Shown: positions 8,409 through 19,028, counted from the first letter of the stretch. The stretch is DNA of 64,000 nucleotides from Balneolaceae bacterium (GCA_017643365.1 JAEPNO010000008.1:124001-188000), one strand, 5' to 3'. A program made the numbers and translations. Notes: generated by a model from the sequence alone, not told the origin.

Positions 8409-11400
8409 ATGCGTTTACGAATATTTACATTTAGCCTTTTTCTTAGTTTGGTATTGATTTCGCCACACCTTATTGCCTTTCAAGAAGATACCGACTCAAC
8501 AAAAATTGAAAAGAAAAACCCGGATTTACCCATGGATCCTGAACGGTTGCTCGAATTCACAACTACTGAAGGGACCTGGATGTCGGTTGATGTGAGTCCT
8601 GACGGTTCTACAATCGCGTTCGATTTATTAGGTGATATTTACACCATTCCGTTTGATGGTGGAAAAGCAACACTTGTAACCGACGGTATGGCTTATGATT
8701 CACATCCAAAATGGAGCCCCGACGGAAAGCACATTCTCTATATTTCAGATAAAGATGGTTCGGATGATGCTTATTACATCAATTTAGAAACAGAAGAAGA
8801 GCATAAATTTGCGGGTGACGAAAATGATGAAATGGTAAACGCGGCATGGTCGCCCGATGGTGATTATGTGATCGTATCTAGGGGAAGACGTAATTTTAAA
8901 TTATGGTTATATCATAAAGATGGTGGACGCGGTATAAAGTTAGTAGATCCTACAAGCGCCTTTAAAGCCATAGACCCGACATTTAGCCCGGATGGCAGAT
9001 ACATTTACTTTAGCCGAAGAAATAATGCATGGAACTACAACGCGCAATTTCCTCAATACTCAATAGGAGTTTTTGATCGTGAAACCGGTGAAACCAGTAC
9101 ACTGATTTCAAGATATGGATCAGCTTTTACGCCCACTATTTCTCCTGATGGAAAATGGTTGGTGTACGGCAGCAGATACGAAGCGGAAACCGGCTTAGTG
9201 CTTCGAAATCTTGAGGAAGGAAGCGAACGATGGTTGGCTTATCCGATTCAGCGCGATGATCAGGAATCGCAGGCAACGCTAGGTGTGCTACCATCGATGG
9301 ATTTTACACCAAACAGCCAGGAATTAGTGATGTTTCACGAAGGGAAGATTGTCCGGCTGAACATCGAAAATGGAAACATGATGGAAGTTCCGTTCGAAGT
9401 GGATGTGGCACTCGAAATGGGACCGGACATGACCTTTAAATATCCAATCAACGACGATAAAGAAGTTCTAGCAACTCAAATTCGTGATGCCGTGCCATCA
9501 CCGGATGGAAGTCAGTTAGCGTTTACAGCATTGAATAAATTATACGTTCAGGACTTACCGGATGGTACTCCGCGTCGTGTAACTAACTTCGAATATACCG
9601 AGGCACATCCAACGTGGTCGCCGGATGGTAAATTCATCGCATATGTAACTTGGAATCAGGATGAAGGCGGTCACATTTATAAAGTTGATCCAAATGCCCG
9701 ACGTGTTCGTCCGCAAAAACTTACCGAAGAAGCTGCTTTTTACAGCACCCCGGCTTGGTCGTACAATAGCGATCGAATTGCTTTCATAATGGGAAATAAG
9801 TACGATTTTATGAATCAAAGCGTAGCCTGGGCGGCAGCTATTGCGTCAGATGATTTAGCCTGGATTTCGTCGGATGGTGGGGATATCAATTTTATCGCTA
9901 AAACCAGTGGCAGATCAAATCCTCACTTTGTAAAAGCTGATGACCGCATATATTTGACCAATAACGATGGAACCTTGGTGTCGATCCGTTGGGATGGCTC
10001 GGATGAAAAAGAGCATGTTACAATTACAGGCATCTCGGTGTATGGAACGCGAGATCCGGTTTCACCTAGCGAGGCGGCAGTAATTTTTAAAGCTCCAGTT
10101 GGCGATCAGGTGTTGGCTCAAGTAAATAACGAAATTTATACTGCAACCGTACCACAAACCGGTTCTGTTGTTAAAATAGGTGTGGCCTCGCCGGATAATG
10201 CAGTGTTTCCGGCAAAGAAATTAACCATCATTGGTGGGGAATTTCCTGCGTGGTCGTCGGATGGACGAAAGGTACATTGGTCGCTCGGTAAGGGTCATTT
10301 TATTTACGATTTAGATGCTTCAAAAGCATTTGCTGATAGCGTAAAAGCTGCTAAAAAAGCCGAAGAAGAGGCAGAAGAAGATGAGGAAGGAACTGAGGAT
10401 GAAAAAGAATCTGAAACCGATTCAGAATCCGATGCAGAAGAGGACGACGAAAAAGATAAAGGACCGGACGAATATCAAGCTGAAGAATTGAGGATTGAAG
10501 TTACCTTTGAGCGTGATATTCCTGAAGGAACAGTTTTGCTGCAGAATGCTCGAGTAATCACTATGAATGGCGATGAAATATTCGAACGTGGTGATGTTCT
10601 TGTAGAAAATAACCGAATTGCGGGGGTTGGGCGATCAGGTTCTATTGAAGTACCTTCGGGCGCCGAAGTAATTGATTTGACAGGCAAAACAGTAGTGCCC
10701 GGTTTTGTTGATACTCACGCTCATTTGCGCTCAACTCGAAGTATTCATAAAGATCAGGAATGGAGTTATGCAGCAAATCTTGCTTACGGCGTAACCACCA
10801 CTCGCGATCCTCAGACGGGAACCACTGATGTACTAAGTTACGGGGATATGGTTACGGCCGGGAAAATGGTTGGTCCACGAATTTATTCCACCGGACCGGG
10901 TGTAGGATTCTGGGGCTATAAACTCAAAAGCCTCGATCACACCAAAGAAGTGCTACGCCAATACAGCGAGTATTTTGATACAAAAACCATCAAGATGTAT
11001 CGAGTGGGAAATCGTAAACACCGCCAGTGGATTATCATGGCATCGAAAGAACTCAAGCTGATGCCTACCACAGAGGGAAGTTTACACATGCGTTTGAATA
11101 TGACTCAAATGTTAGATGGCTATCCAGGGCACGAGCATAACTTGCCAATCTATCCAATTTATAGCGATTTGGTAGAAGCCGTAGCTTTCTCAAAAATGGC
11201 GGTTACTCAAACCATGTTGGTTGCTTACGGCGGACCATGGGGCGAAGAGTATTATTATTCACGAGAAAATCCTTATGGCGATGAAAAGCTTGCTTACTAC
11301 ACGCCTTACGAAGAACTAGCCAGTAAAACACGACGACGTTCATTTTGGGCCATTGATGAAGAAATGGTGTTTCCAAAACATGCTGAAAAAGCAAAGCAGA

Positions 11401-11789
11401 TTTACGATGCCGGTGGATTGCTTGGAATCGGAAGCCATGGACAGCTGCAAGGGCTCGGCTACCATTGGGAATTATGGTCGGTTGCGGCCGGTGGTTTAAC
11501 CAATCACGAAGCATTAAAAATTGCAACTTTAATTGGCGCTGAGGCGATTGGGCTTGATGGTGATCTCGGAAGCATAGAAGAAGGTAAGTTGGCTGATTTG
11601 GTGATTCTGGATGGAAATCCGCTAGAAGATCTACGAAATACCAATACCGTTACTCACGTAATGTTAAATGGCAGGCTGTACGAAACCGATACTTTGAACG
11701 AGATTTATCCGCGACAACGCACCTTCGATCAACGAATTTGGGTTCAAAATGCACCACAACCAATGGGTATGCCGGGATCGGATAAGTAA
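8409..11789 (+). CDS. Exported PD40/TolB-like propeller fused to amidohydrolase
   Basis: A 1126-residue secreted protein. The signal peptide covers about residues 1-24. An N-terminal TolB-like beta-propeller follows, with repeated SPDG motifs (for example WSPDGKHILYIS and FSPDGRYIYFS). After it comes a strongly acidic low-complexity linker (about 645-690, runs of E and D) and a metal-dependent amidohydrolase domain with the beta-strand-1 motif VDTHAHLRS (His770, His772) and the C-terminal GSIEEGKLADLVILDGNP. Proteins of this design are common in Bacteroidota and are annotated as amidohydrolases or dipeptidases; the substrate is not known. It is monocistronic, with a strong terminator just after it. 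Confidence 0.88.
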   Translation: MRLRIFTFSLFLSLVLISPHLIAFQEDTDSTKIEKKNPDLPMDPERLLEFTTTEGTWMSVDVSPDGSTIAFDLLGDIYTIPFDGGKATLVTDGMAYDSHPKWSPDGKHILYISDKDGSDDAYYINLETEEEHKFAGDENDEMVNAAWSPDGDYVIVSRGRRNFKLWLYHKDGGRGIKLVDPTSAFKAIDPTFSPDGRYIYFSRRNNAWNYNAQFPQYSIGVFDRETGETSTLISRYGSAFTPTISPDGKWLVYGSRYEAETGLVLRNLEEGSERWLAYPIQRDDQESQATLGVLPSMDFTPNSQELVMFHEGKIVRLNIENGNMMEVPFEVDVALEMGPDMTFKYPINDDKEVLATQIRDAVPSPDGSQLAFTALNKLYVQDLPDGTPRRVTNFEYTEAHPTWSPDGKFIAYVTWNQDEGGHIYKVDPNARRVRPQKLTEEAAFYSTPAWSYNSDRIAFIMGNKYDFMNQSVAWAAAIASDDLAWISSDGGDINFIAKTSGRSNPHFVKADDRIYLTNNDGTLVSIRWDGSDEKEHVTITGISVYGTRDPVSPSEAAVIFKAPVGDQVLAQVNNEIYTATVPQTGSVVKIGVASPDNAVFPAKKLTIIGGEFPAWSSDGRKVHWSLGKGHFIYDLDASKAFADSVKAAKKAEEEAEEDEEGTEDEKESETDSESDAEEDDEKDKGPDEYQAEELRIEVTFERDIPEGTVLLQNARVITMNGDEIFERGDVLVENNRIAGVGRSGSIEVPSGAEVIDLTGKTVVPGFVDTHAHLRSTRSIHKDQEWSYAANLAYGVTTTRDPQTGTTDVLSYGDMVTAGKMVGPRIYSTGPGVGFWGYKLKSLDHTKEVLRQYSEYFDTKTIKMYRVGNRKHRQWIIMASKELKLMPTTEGSLHMRLNMTQMLDGYPGHEHNLPIYPIYSDLVEAVAFSKMAVTQTMLVAYGGPWGEEYYYSRENPYGDEKLAYYTPYEELASKTRRRSFWAIDEEMVFPKHAEKAKQIYDAGGLLGIGSHGQLQGLGYHWELWSVAAGGLTNHEALKIATLIGAEAIGLDGDLGSIEEGKLADLVILDGNPLEDLRNTNTVTHVMLNGRLYETDTLNEIYPRQRTFDQRIWVQNAPQPMGMPGSDK

Positions 11790-11809
11790 GAATTCCGAGA
11801 ATTCTAAAG

Positions 11810-11841
11810 GCGTGTTTCTGTAAAAGAGACACGCTTTTTTT
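11810..11841 (+). terminator. Rho-independent terminator after the amidohydrolase
   Basis: A 10-bp stem, GCGTGTTTCT (11810-11819) paired with AGAGACACGC (11825-11834) and containing one G-T pair, has a 5-base loop and is followed by seven T residues. Confidence 0.9.
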
Positions 11842-11922
11842 ATGTGAAGAATACTCCGTTTGGGTGATAGAGAATAAGATTATTGGGAGGTACCATGTGT
11901 TTAAAACTAACGGAGTGGTTTC

Positions 11923-13623
11923 ATGAAAAAAATATATGCTGGCTTGTTTAGCCTTTTAATCATACTGAGTTCGTGTGCAACAATTCAGACCAAAATGGGT
12001 GCTGTTGCCCTAAAGTTAATGACTAAAAAGGAGGCTGATTTCAGTAAAATGGCTGCCATAGGATCCTATCAATCAAATATGTACGCTGCTGATGTAGGTA
12101 TAACAACTTTAGGAACCGAAGATTGGTTGGAAGGAGAGAATTTGGTTGGCGTACAATTAGTTAAACCGGCGGGCGCCGTTGGAGTAATTGCATTAGATGG
12201 CACCGTAACAGTTGGCGGTAAAGAAGCTAAGAGTTATGGCGGGGGTGCATATTTTGCCAGATTTGATGCAAATGACAAATCGAGCAAAAAGGTAGTTCTT
12301 AGCAGTAGTAATGGTGAAACAACCGAGTTCACCATTTCTCCCTTACCCTCTCTAAAAATTAAATCGGTAAATGGGCAAAGAGAAAACATTACAATAGATG
12401 TTAACGAACCATTTGACATAGAGTTAGAATTTGACGCAGCCGCAGAAGGGAAACGTGTTATTGTTTCACTGAAAACTAAGGCAGTAGGAGCCAAAGGTTT
12501 TGCCAACTTCCAATCTGCTATAATTGATGGTAGAATAAGTATACCCGCAGCTGCATTTCAGCACAAACACATTGCAGGAGCCGGTCCTACGGGCAAAGAT
12601 GTTACAAACTGGTTAGAAGGGGAAAACTACCTTCAAGTTAGTATTATCGAAAATGATCGAAGCACTTCAAATCAACCATTTTCATATTTCAAAAAGACAC
12701 GCACTTCGATGGATACTTTTCCTGTAACGGTAACGGGAAACGCTGAAGGGCGCTCGTACGTGAGAATACGCGGTGAAGTTGAAGAATCTTATGGAAAATA
12801 TGGTTACGAAGCTTCGTCGAATAACGCATGGTATGCACGTCCATTAAATACAAAGATTAATAGAATTGGCATCGCTTCAATTGCAGTTTCGGGTACGTTG
12901 TATAAAGAAGAAACCGAAACTTCAGAGAGGGAATCTTACATGAATGGTTATGCCGGATATGGTCGCTATAAAACCATTACTACAACCACTACCACTTTTG
13001 AGTTTCCTCAATTGGACGACTCTTATTGGAATCAGTTCCTCGAAAGTATCTATTCAGATCTAGCGAAAACCCTTACCGAAAACTATGGAGCTACATTAGT
13101 GTCGGTAAATGAAATTACTGCCAATCCTATTTATGATGAATTTTATACCCCACAGGATGAAAACAACAAAGAGTACATTGCAAAAAATTTACGGGATACC
13201 AAACGCTTAATGGCAGTTGGGCTTGAGGCAATAAGTGATAGAACCACATCTCTAATTTCAGATAACGGCACAATGCCTCGGTTACTAAGAGATATGAATT
13301 TAGAAGCTGTAATGAATGTAGTAATCAACTATCAAGTAGCATCCGATTCAGATGATAAGATTGTACTATTGCCGAATATAAGTTATCAGGTTATTGGACT
13401 TGATCAGTCGTTTGATGGGAATTCAAGTACCTGGTTGCAAGGAAATATTAAAGGTCCGGGAGTCCCCTTCAACAAATCTGAGTTCAACAATCTTGATGCA
13501 TTGAATAGAATTGGCCAAAAAGATCTAATCATCTCTTTGATACAGAAATCAATCGACGACTTAACAAAAGAACAAGCAAAGTTTGGATACAATGATGTTT
13601 GGAATGTAGCCCTTTCAAATTAG
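11923..13623 (+). CDS. Large lipoprotein of unknown function
   Basis: A 566-residue protein with a lipoprotein signal: charged start, hydrophobic core and a lipobox ending at Cys18 (LSSC). Two segments with a shared TxWLEGEN motif (near residues 69 and 226) suggest a duplicated beta-rich domain. The C-terminal third (about 350-560) looks like a separate alpha/beta domain that includes a Thr-rich strand. No family was recognised with confidence. It is probably attached to the outer membrane and is a single gene ending in its own terminator. Start chosen at the ATG that begins the signal peptide. Confidence 0.6.
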   Translation: MKKIYAGLFSLLIILSSCATIQTKMGAVALKLMTKKEADFSKMAAIGSYQSNMYAADVGITTLGTEDWLEGENLVGVQLVKPAGAVGVIALDGTVTVGGKEAKSYGGGAYFARFDANDKSSKKVVLSSSNGETTEFTISPLPSLKIKSVNGQRENITIDVNEPFDIELEFDAAAEGKRVIVSLKTKAVGAKGFANFQSAIIDGRISIPAAAFQHKHIAGAGPTGKDVTNWLEGENYLQVSIIENDRSTSNQPFSYFKKTRTSMDTFPVTVTGNAEGRSYVRIRGEVEESYGKYGYEASSNNAWYARPLNTKINRIGIASIAVSGTLYKEETETSERESYMNGYAGYGRYKTITTTTTTFEFPQLDDSYWNQFLESIYSDLAKTLTENYGATLVSVNEITANPIYDEFYTPQDENNKEYIAKNLRDTKRLMAVGLEAISDRTTSLISDNGTMPRLLRDMNLEAVMNVVINYQVASDSDDKIVLLPNISYQVIGLDQSFDGNSSTWLQGNIKGPGVPFNKSEFNNLDALNRIGQKDLIISLIQKSIDDLTKEQAKFGYNDVWNVALSN

Positions 13624-13658
13624 CCTAACATCGACCATTAACAGGTAGGTTAACAAAG

Positions 13659-13687
13659 AGACGATTCATGAACGAGTCGTCTTTTTA
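13659..13687 (+). terminator. Rho-independent terminator
   Basis: AGACGA (13659-13664) pairs with TCGTCT (13677-13682) and is followed by a T-rich run. It lies 36 bases after the lipoprotein stop codon. Confidence 0.75.
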
Positions 13688-13757
13688 TTTATATGAAGTT
13701 CACATTCTGTAAGTATTCTACCATTAACTAAATAAAAGTAATTAATGGAGTGTTGGA

Positions 13758-15029
13758 ATGGGCGTATTTAAATCAGCCGAAGAAGCTGCTAAACTCATTA
13801 AGTCGAATGATCGGGTATTTATTCACGGGGTAAATGCGGTGCCTTTCAAATTGATAGATGCTATGGTTGGGCGGGCATCCGAATTGAGAAATGTGGAAAT
13901 CGTGCACATTCATACTGAGGGGGAAGCCAAATATACGAAACCGGAATACGCAGAGAGCTTTCATGTAAACGTATTTTTTGTTGGCTCGAATGTTCGGAAA
14001 GCGGTAAATGAAGGGAGAGGCGATTACATCCCGGTATTTCTAAGTGATGTACCCGGACTCATGCGAAAGGGAATTCTGCCCATCGATGTGGCTTTGCTTA
14101 ACGTTTCGCCACCCGATAAACATGGTTATTGCTCGATGGGGGTTTCGGTTGTGGGCGCGTTACCTGCCGCGGAAACGGCCAAGTTTGTGATTGCCCAAAT
14201 CAACCCAAATATGCCGCGCACACATGGAGCCGGCTTCATCCACGTGAACGATATTGATGTGATGGTGGAGAATAATGATCCACTGCCGGAGCAAATCATC
14301 CCCGAACCAAACGAAGTGGAAATGAGAATCGGGCGTTTTTGTACCGAGCTGGTTGAAGATGGAGCCACCCTTCAGATGGGCATCGGTGCAATCCCAAACG
14401 CAGTACTCAAGAGTTTGGTGAATCACAAAGATTTGGGCATCCACACCGAAATGTTTGCTGATGGTGTGATAGATTTGGTAGAAAGTGGGGTGATCAACGG
14501 CAAGAAAAAGGTGAAATTTCCGGGGAAAGTTGTTTCAGGGTTTGTGATGGGATCGAAGCGCGTTTACGACTTCATCGACGACAACCCATCTATTGCTATG
14601 CTAGATATCGAGTATGTGAACAGCACCAAAGTGATTAAACAAAATCCGAAAGTAACAGCCATAAACAGCGCTCTCGAAATTGATATCACCGGTCAGGTTT
14701 GCGCGGATTCCATCGGAACCTACCACTACAGCGGCGTGGGCGGACAAATGGATTTTATCCGAGGAGCAGCAAAATCGGAAGGTGGTAAACCGATCATCGC
14801 ACTACCATCACAAACTAATAAAGGCATCAGCAGGATTGTTCCATTTTTAAAACAGGGTGCGGGCGTAGTAACCACTCGGGCTCATGTAAACTACATTGTA
14901 ACCGAATATGGTATTGCCAGTTTATACGGCAAAAATTTGAGTCAACGCGCGAAAGCCATGATCGAAATTGCCCATCCTGATCACAGAGAAGAACTTGAAC
15001 GAGCAGTGTTCGAGCGATTCAGAATTTGA
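13758..15029 (+). CDS. Acetyl-CoA hydrolase/transferase family protein (4-hydroxybutyrate CoA-transferase type)
   Basis: A 423-residue class I CoA-transferase that moves CoA between acyl-CoA and a free carboxylate such as acetate. Seen: the N-terminal Rossmann-like half; GIGAIPNAVL (208-217); the HTEMFADG segment that carries the probable catalytic Glu231; and the GVGGQMDF CoA-binding loop (326-333). Length fits single-chain 4-hydroxybutyrate or acetyl-CoA transferases. Neighbouring genes are unrelated, so the physiological substrate cannot be fixed; acetate or another short-chain acid is likely. The gene is bounded by terminators on both sides. Confidence 0.87.
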   Translation: MGVFKSAEEAAKLIKSNDRVFIHGVNAVPFKLIDAMVGRASELRNVEIVHIHTEGEAKYTKPEYAESFHVNVFFVGSNVRKAVNEGRGDYIPVFLSDVPGLMRKGILPIDVALLNVSPPDKHGYCSMGVSVVGALPAAETAKFVIAQINPNMPRTHGAGFIHVNDIDVMVENNDPLPEQIIPEPNEVEMRIGRFCTELVEDGATLQMGIGAIPNAVLKSLVNHKDLGIHTEMFADGVIDLVESGVINGKKKVKFPGKVVSGFVMGSKRVYDFIDDNPSIAMLDIEYVNSTKVIKQNPKVTAINSALEIDITGQVCADSIGTYHYSGVGGQMDFIRGAAKSEGGKPIIALPSQTNKGISRIVPFLKQGAGVVTTRAHVNYIVTEYGIASLYGKNLSQRAKAMIEIAHPDHREELERAVFERFRI

Positions 15030-15047
15030 GTTAGATCTTTTGAAAAG

Positions 15048-15078
15048 AATCGGAGAGAAATCAATGACCTCTCCGATT
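15048..15078. terminator. Bidirectional terminator-like hairpin
   Basis: AATCGGAGAG (15048-15057) and CTCTCCGATT (15069-15078) form a perfect 10-bp stem between the convergent CoA-transferase and ABC permease genes. The T-runs on both sides are weak. Confidence 0.6.
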
Positions 15079-15091
15079 TAAATTCGGGAGT

Positions 15092-16558
15092 TTAGCGTAA
15101 ATCATATCGTAGAAAGGCGAATACGCTGCCGCCAAAAGCCAGTACGGTAACAAAGCCGAGAAACCCAAAATCGAACAATGATGCTCCGAGAGTTGCACTT
15201 AAACTGAGTTCCGGCGTCTGATATTGAGGCATATCGCTGGTATCAAGAGTTTGATCGTTGCGACCGAAATCGATATTCAACCCTTGTTCGCTGTCAAATG
15301 TGATGTTAAATCCACCATGCCCACCACCTTCAGCTTCTTTTTGTTGAATGTATTCTGAAAAATCGTCTTTGTACGCGCGCATCGATTCTTCATACCGCGA
15401 TTTTAATTCAACATCGGTGCCGGCAATTTTCATAGCAGCCAACTGATAAGAAGCCACCGGAGAAATCCGAGCAATGATAAAGGCGAGTTGTTCCTGCACT
15501 TTCTTTCGATTCTGTGCCTCTTCGAGCAATCGGCGGTTATTGGTGATGATATCAGCCTGCACAAGCTTTCTCGACGCATCGTCTTCTTCCAGCCAAGTCC
15601 ACTCGTTGTCATCGCGGAAAGCACGTCGTTCATCTTCTGTCATACCGTTCATTTGGGCTTCACGTTCTTGCCAAACGTTAGTTAATTCCGCCGAATACTG
15701 ATCCCAACGCGCTTTTCGAAAGGCTTCTTGCTTTGCCTCAATCTGGGCAACACTTTCAACGGGCACTAGTTGCCCGGCAGCCATTACACCAAGACGCGGG
15801 ATTATCAAAACACCACCAATCCAAATCACCAATAACAACAAGAATGAAAGGGAAGAGGAGCGTGTGATTGCGGAAACCAATATCCCAATCACCATAAAAA
15901 AAGTGATGTACAAAATGGATAATCCAATCAGAGTCACAATCGACATCCAGTCGCCGGTTGTTAGCGGCACGTTGAAGGCTAGCAGAAGTAATAAGCTCAA
16001 TAAAATGGGGATGAGCAGCGGGAAAATGAGACCAAGCCAAATGCCTGAAAACTTTGCCAGTAAATACTGTGCCCGCGATACCGAATTGGCGAATGCCAGT
16101 TTAAGTGTGCCTTGTTCCCGTTCGCCGTTGATGGCATCGTAAGTGAACAAGATGGCAAAAAGTGAGAGTACAATTTGCACGATAAAAGCGAAATCGATGA
16201 CTCTAAATATGGCGAATAAAGTCTCGTCGCTGTTAGGACTGCGTGAAAGCTTTACATCGTTGTAATCAGAGATACTGCTTACGCGACCAACATCGAAATG
16301 TACGCCAGATACAAATATTTGTACCGGATTTGGCTCGCGGTGCAACAAATTTCGAACTCGTCCCCAGCTGGTAGCTTGAGCAATATCCTGCCGGGCAATT
16401 TCCTGATTGGCTTGATATTGGGCTACTGCATTTTCGTATTCGTTTATTCCTACGAAAACGCTGATCAAAATTAATACCGAACACACCAGAAAGGTAGCAG
16501 TAAATTTTGGGCTGGTGATGATGTTCTTAAGCTCTTTTTGAAGTAATAGTGAAAACAT
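15092..16558 (-). CDS. ABC-2-type transporter permease B
   Basis: A 488-residue permease. It has an N-terminal membrane helix (about 20-40), a soluble extracytoplasmic loop (about 42-120), and a membrane block (about 128-265) that contains the YDAINGEREQGTLKL coupling motif typical of ABC-2 exporters of the GldA/NatB type. A second large charged loop (about 270-460) and a final helix close the protein. It is a clear paralog of the gene just upstream, so the two probably form a heterodimer with the ATPase at 18073. It is the last gene of a five-gene operon. The cargo is unknown. Confidence 0.85.
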   Translation of the reverse strand: MFSLLLQKELKNIITSPKFTATFLVCSVLILISVFVGINEYENAVAQYQANQEIARQDIAQATSWGRVRNLLHREPNPVQIFVSGVHFDVGRVSSISDYNDVKLSRSPNSDETLFAIFRVIDFAFIVQIVLSLFAILFTYDAINGEREQGTLKLAFANSVSRAQYLLAKFSGIWLGLIFPLLIPILLSLLLLLAFNVPLTTGDWMSIVTLIGLSILYITFFMVIGILVSAITRSSSLSFLLLLVIWIGGVLIIPRLGVMAAGQLVPVESVAQIEAKQEAFRKARWDQYSAELTNVWQEREAQMNGMTEDERRAFRDDNEWTWLEEDDASRKLVQADIITNNRRLLEEAQNRKKVQEQLAFIIARISPVASYQLAAMKIAGTDVELKSRYEESMRAYKDDFSEYIQQKEAEGGGHGGFNITFDSEQGLNIDFGRNDQTLDTSDMPQYQTPELSLSATLGASLFDFGFLGFVTVLAFGGSVFAFLRYDLR

Positions 16559-16592
16559 ACAGGTTCCTGTATAATGTTTAGGTGAGTTGGTT

Positions 16593-18008
16593 TTACCTCA
16601 AATCGTAATTCAGAAATGCACGAAACGCGCCACCAAAAAAGATGAGATTAAACAAAATGAGCAGGCTTAAGTCCACCATGCCTGCCTGTGAGGCCGAGGC
16701 GACATCCTGCGATTCGAAGGTGAATTGAGGTAGTTCGTCCGGGTCGAGTGGATCCGGTTCTTCTCCGGTGTCATCGGTGGTAATCATCACCATTCGAAAG
16801 CCACTACTGCGGTTACTTCCCGTTTTTTCGTTCATGAAATCGGCATAAGATTCCTGATACGTGTATGCGGCATCCATAAAGTGATTTTGAAGCGTGAGGG
16901 AAGTTCCGGCTAGTTCGGTGGCAGCTAAGGTAAAGGCCGAGGTTGGTGAAATACGCGATAATGATAACGCCAAGCGCTCTTGTTGACGTTTTTTGTTCGT
17001 GTAATCCTCGTTTAATCGTGCATTGAAAATGTCGACTTTTTCTTGCCGAGCTTCTGAGAGATCGCTCATAAATGATTGAAAAACTCCCATCGCATCTTCC
17101 ATCTCAGTGCCTTCGGGCAGCTGAAAGTTGGACATTTTCGGGCGATCTTCGTCAAACAGTTGCGAACGATATCGGTTTTTTTGAGCAGTGATTTCATCCA
17201 CATTCGGCACATCAACGATTCTTCCGGAGATCAAAACCGAAGTACGGGGAATGATCAATACGGCGAAAATCCACACCACTAAACCAATTAGAAAAGCATT
17301 GGAAGGTTTTACGGTGGATGCCGAAATCGTAATTGCGATGGCGAGAAATACGCCGAAATAGGCAATGCCGGCAATCAGGATTAGCGCAAGTCGAAGCCAT
17401 TCATCTGCGCTTAGTTGAACCCCCAAAACTGGTAACAAAGCACATCCTATAAGAATGGGAATTAGTAAGGCCACGCTTAGGCCCACAAAAGAACCGGCTA
17501 ATTTTCCGCCAATATAACCGGCCCGTGAAACCGGATTGGCAAAGCAGAGTTTTAAAGTGCCACGGTTTTTTTCGCCGTTGATGGCATCGTAAGCAAAAAT
17601 GATGGCAAACAGGGAAAGGATGATCCCAAAGATAAATTCCAGATCCATAAATCGGAAAACAGCGAAAATTGGTTCGTCATTAAATCGAGTATTTTCTGAT
17701 CGAAGTTCCCCACGGCCGCTCATCGAAATATTGCGCCCAATGTCGTTCGACACTCCGTTTACCAAAGTCATAAGTGGTTGAGGCGGCAACATGATCGAAT
17801 GCTCCACCATCATCCATTCGGTATTGGCAGCAATCTGATTTCTATTTTCTTGAATGGCTGCATCGTATTGTGCCTTGCTTGCCAGATAGTTTTGGGCACC
17901 CATCACAAAGGCAAGAATGATAAGCACCGAACACACCGCAAAACTGATGGTGAACCTGCTGCTCTGAATGATGTCGCGCAGTTCTTTTAAAAAAATGAGT
18001 TTAAACAT
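16593..18008 (-). CDS. ABC-2-type transporter permease A
   Basis: A 471-residue permease with the same layout as its downstream paralog: N-terminal helix, extracytoplasmic loop, membrane block with the YDAINGEKNRGTLKL coupling motif, a second charged loop (about 265-435) and a C-terminal helix. The two proteins start with similar peptides (MFKLIFLKELRDII here, MFSLLLQKELKNII there). The operon order is ATPase, permease A, permease B. The large extracytoplasmic loops suggest contact with a periplasmic partner, possibly the NEW3 or PDZ proteins encoded upstream. Confidence 0.85.
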   Translation of the reverse strand: MFKLIFLKELRDIIQSSRFTISFAVCSVLIILAFVMGAQNYLASKAQYDAAIQENRNQIAANTEWMMVEHSIMLPPQPLMTLVNGVSNDIGRNISMSGRGELRSENTRFNDEPIFAVFRFMDLEFIFGIILSLFAIIFAYDAINGEKNRGTLKLCFANPVSRAGYIGGKLAGSFVGLSVALLIPILIGCALLPVLGVQLSADEWLRLALILIAGIAYFGVFLAIAITISASTVKPSNAFLIGLVVWIFAVLIIPRTSVLISGRIVDVPNVDEITAQKNRYRSQLFDEDRPKMSNFQLPEGTEMEDAMGVFQSFMSDLSEARQEKVDIFNARLNEDYTNKKRQQERLALSLSRISPTSAFTLAATELAGTSLTLQNHFMDAAYTYQESYADFMNEKTGSNRSSGFRMVMITTDDTGEEPDPLDPDELPQFTFESQDVASASQAGMVDLSLLILFNLIFFGGAFRAFLNYDLR

Positions 18009-18072
18009 GATGCTTGGCTATGAGTTTATGAATCTTTCGTTTTTACAGTTTCCCGTTGAGAGGAGTGTTTTA

Positions 18073-18867
18073 TCAGGCTTCACTTAAATTATTAGCAAGT
18101 GAAGACCCGTTTTCCGCCACTTCGTCCATATATCCGGCCATGTATTCCACATACAAATCTTCCAGATTTACGCCTTCAAGTTCGGCACGGGTTTTCTCAG
18201 CAACCAATTCTCCGTTATTGAGGATGCCCACGAAATCAGCAATTTCTTTGGCTCGAAAAATGTCGTGCGTACTCATGAGGATTGCTTTTCCTTCATCACG
18301 AAGTTCGGCGATCAAACGAGTGAATTCCTTCCCGGCTTTTGGGTCGAGTCCTGAGGTTGGTTCGTCGAGCAGGATAGCCGGTGCATCTTTCAAAATTGCG
18401 ATCGCAATGCCACACTTTTGGCGCATCCCTTTCGAGAAATCTTTGAGTTTTTTATCAAACGCATCCGATTGTAAGCCAACTCGAATCAATGCGTTTTCAT
18501 AATCACCGCGTTTATAGTTGGATTTACCACCTAACCTCACAAAGAAATCCAGATTTTGCATTGCCGTGAAGTTGGGGTATAGCTGCACGTTTTCAGAAAC
18601 AAAAGCGACATGCTTTTTGGCTTCTAAAGGGAGTTCGTTGGCATTAACCCCATGAATGAGTGCCTGACCGGAAGTGGGTTGGATGAAATCCAGAAAGATA
18701 TTTATGGTGGTAGTTTTTCCTGCGCCGTTGCCACCGAGCATGGCGTAAATTTCACCTTCTCGAACAGTTACATTAAGTGCGTTGAGGGCTTTAACACCGT
18801 CTTCATATACCTTGGAAAGGTTGATTGCCTCCAAAAGTGGCGCTGCTTTTATAGTTGTATTTTGCAT
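18073..18867 (-). CDS. ABC transporter ATP-binding protein
   Basis: A 264-residue ATPase that powers the two permeases encoded downstream. Motifs: Walker A GGNGAGKT, the signature-type FSKGMRQK and Walker B ILLDEPTSGLDP, all typical of CcmA/NatA-like ABC-2 exporters. The C-terminal tail (about 225-264) is acidic. It is preceded by a 161-base gap (18868-19028) after the NEW3 gene, in which no gene is seen. It may be transcribed with the PDZ and NEW3 genes or from its own promoter. Confidence 0.92.
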   Translation of the reverse strand: MQNTTIKAAPLLEAINLSKVYEDGVKALNALNVTVREGEIYAMLGGNGAGKTTTINIFLDFIQPTSGQALIHGVNANELPLEAKKHVAFVSENVQLYPNFTAMQNLDFFVRLGGKSNYKRGDYENALIRVGLQSDAFDKKLKDFSKGMRQKCGIAIAILKDAPAILLDEPTSGLDPKAGKEFTRLIAELRDEGKAILMSTHDIFRAKEIADFVGILNNGELVAEKTRAELEGVNLEDLYVEYMAGYMDEVAENGSSLANNLSEA

Positions 18868-19028
18868 GATTGTGTGATGTTTAATGCCAGATTAGAATGT
18901 TGATTTTGTGCTACTTCGAGTAATTTTGAAAAATCTTCTGCGCGATGAATGTTTGTGATCATGTTAGATTTTTCGCTTCGCTCTATATGAAAAACAGTGG
19001 TTTTCATAGTCCATAATTGAAGATTGTT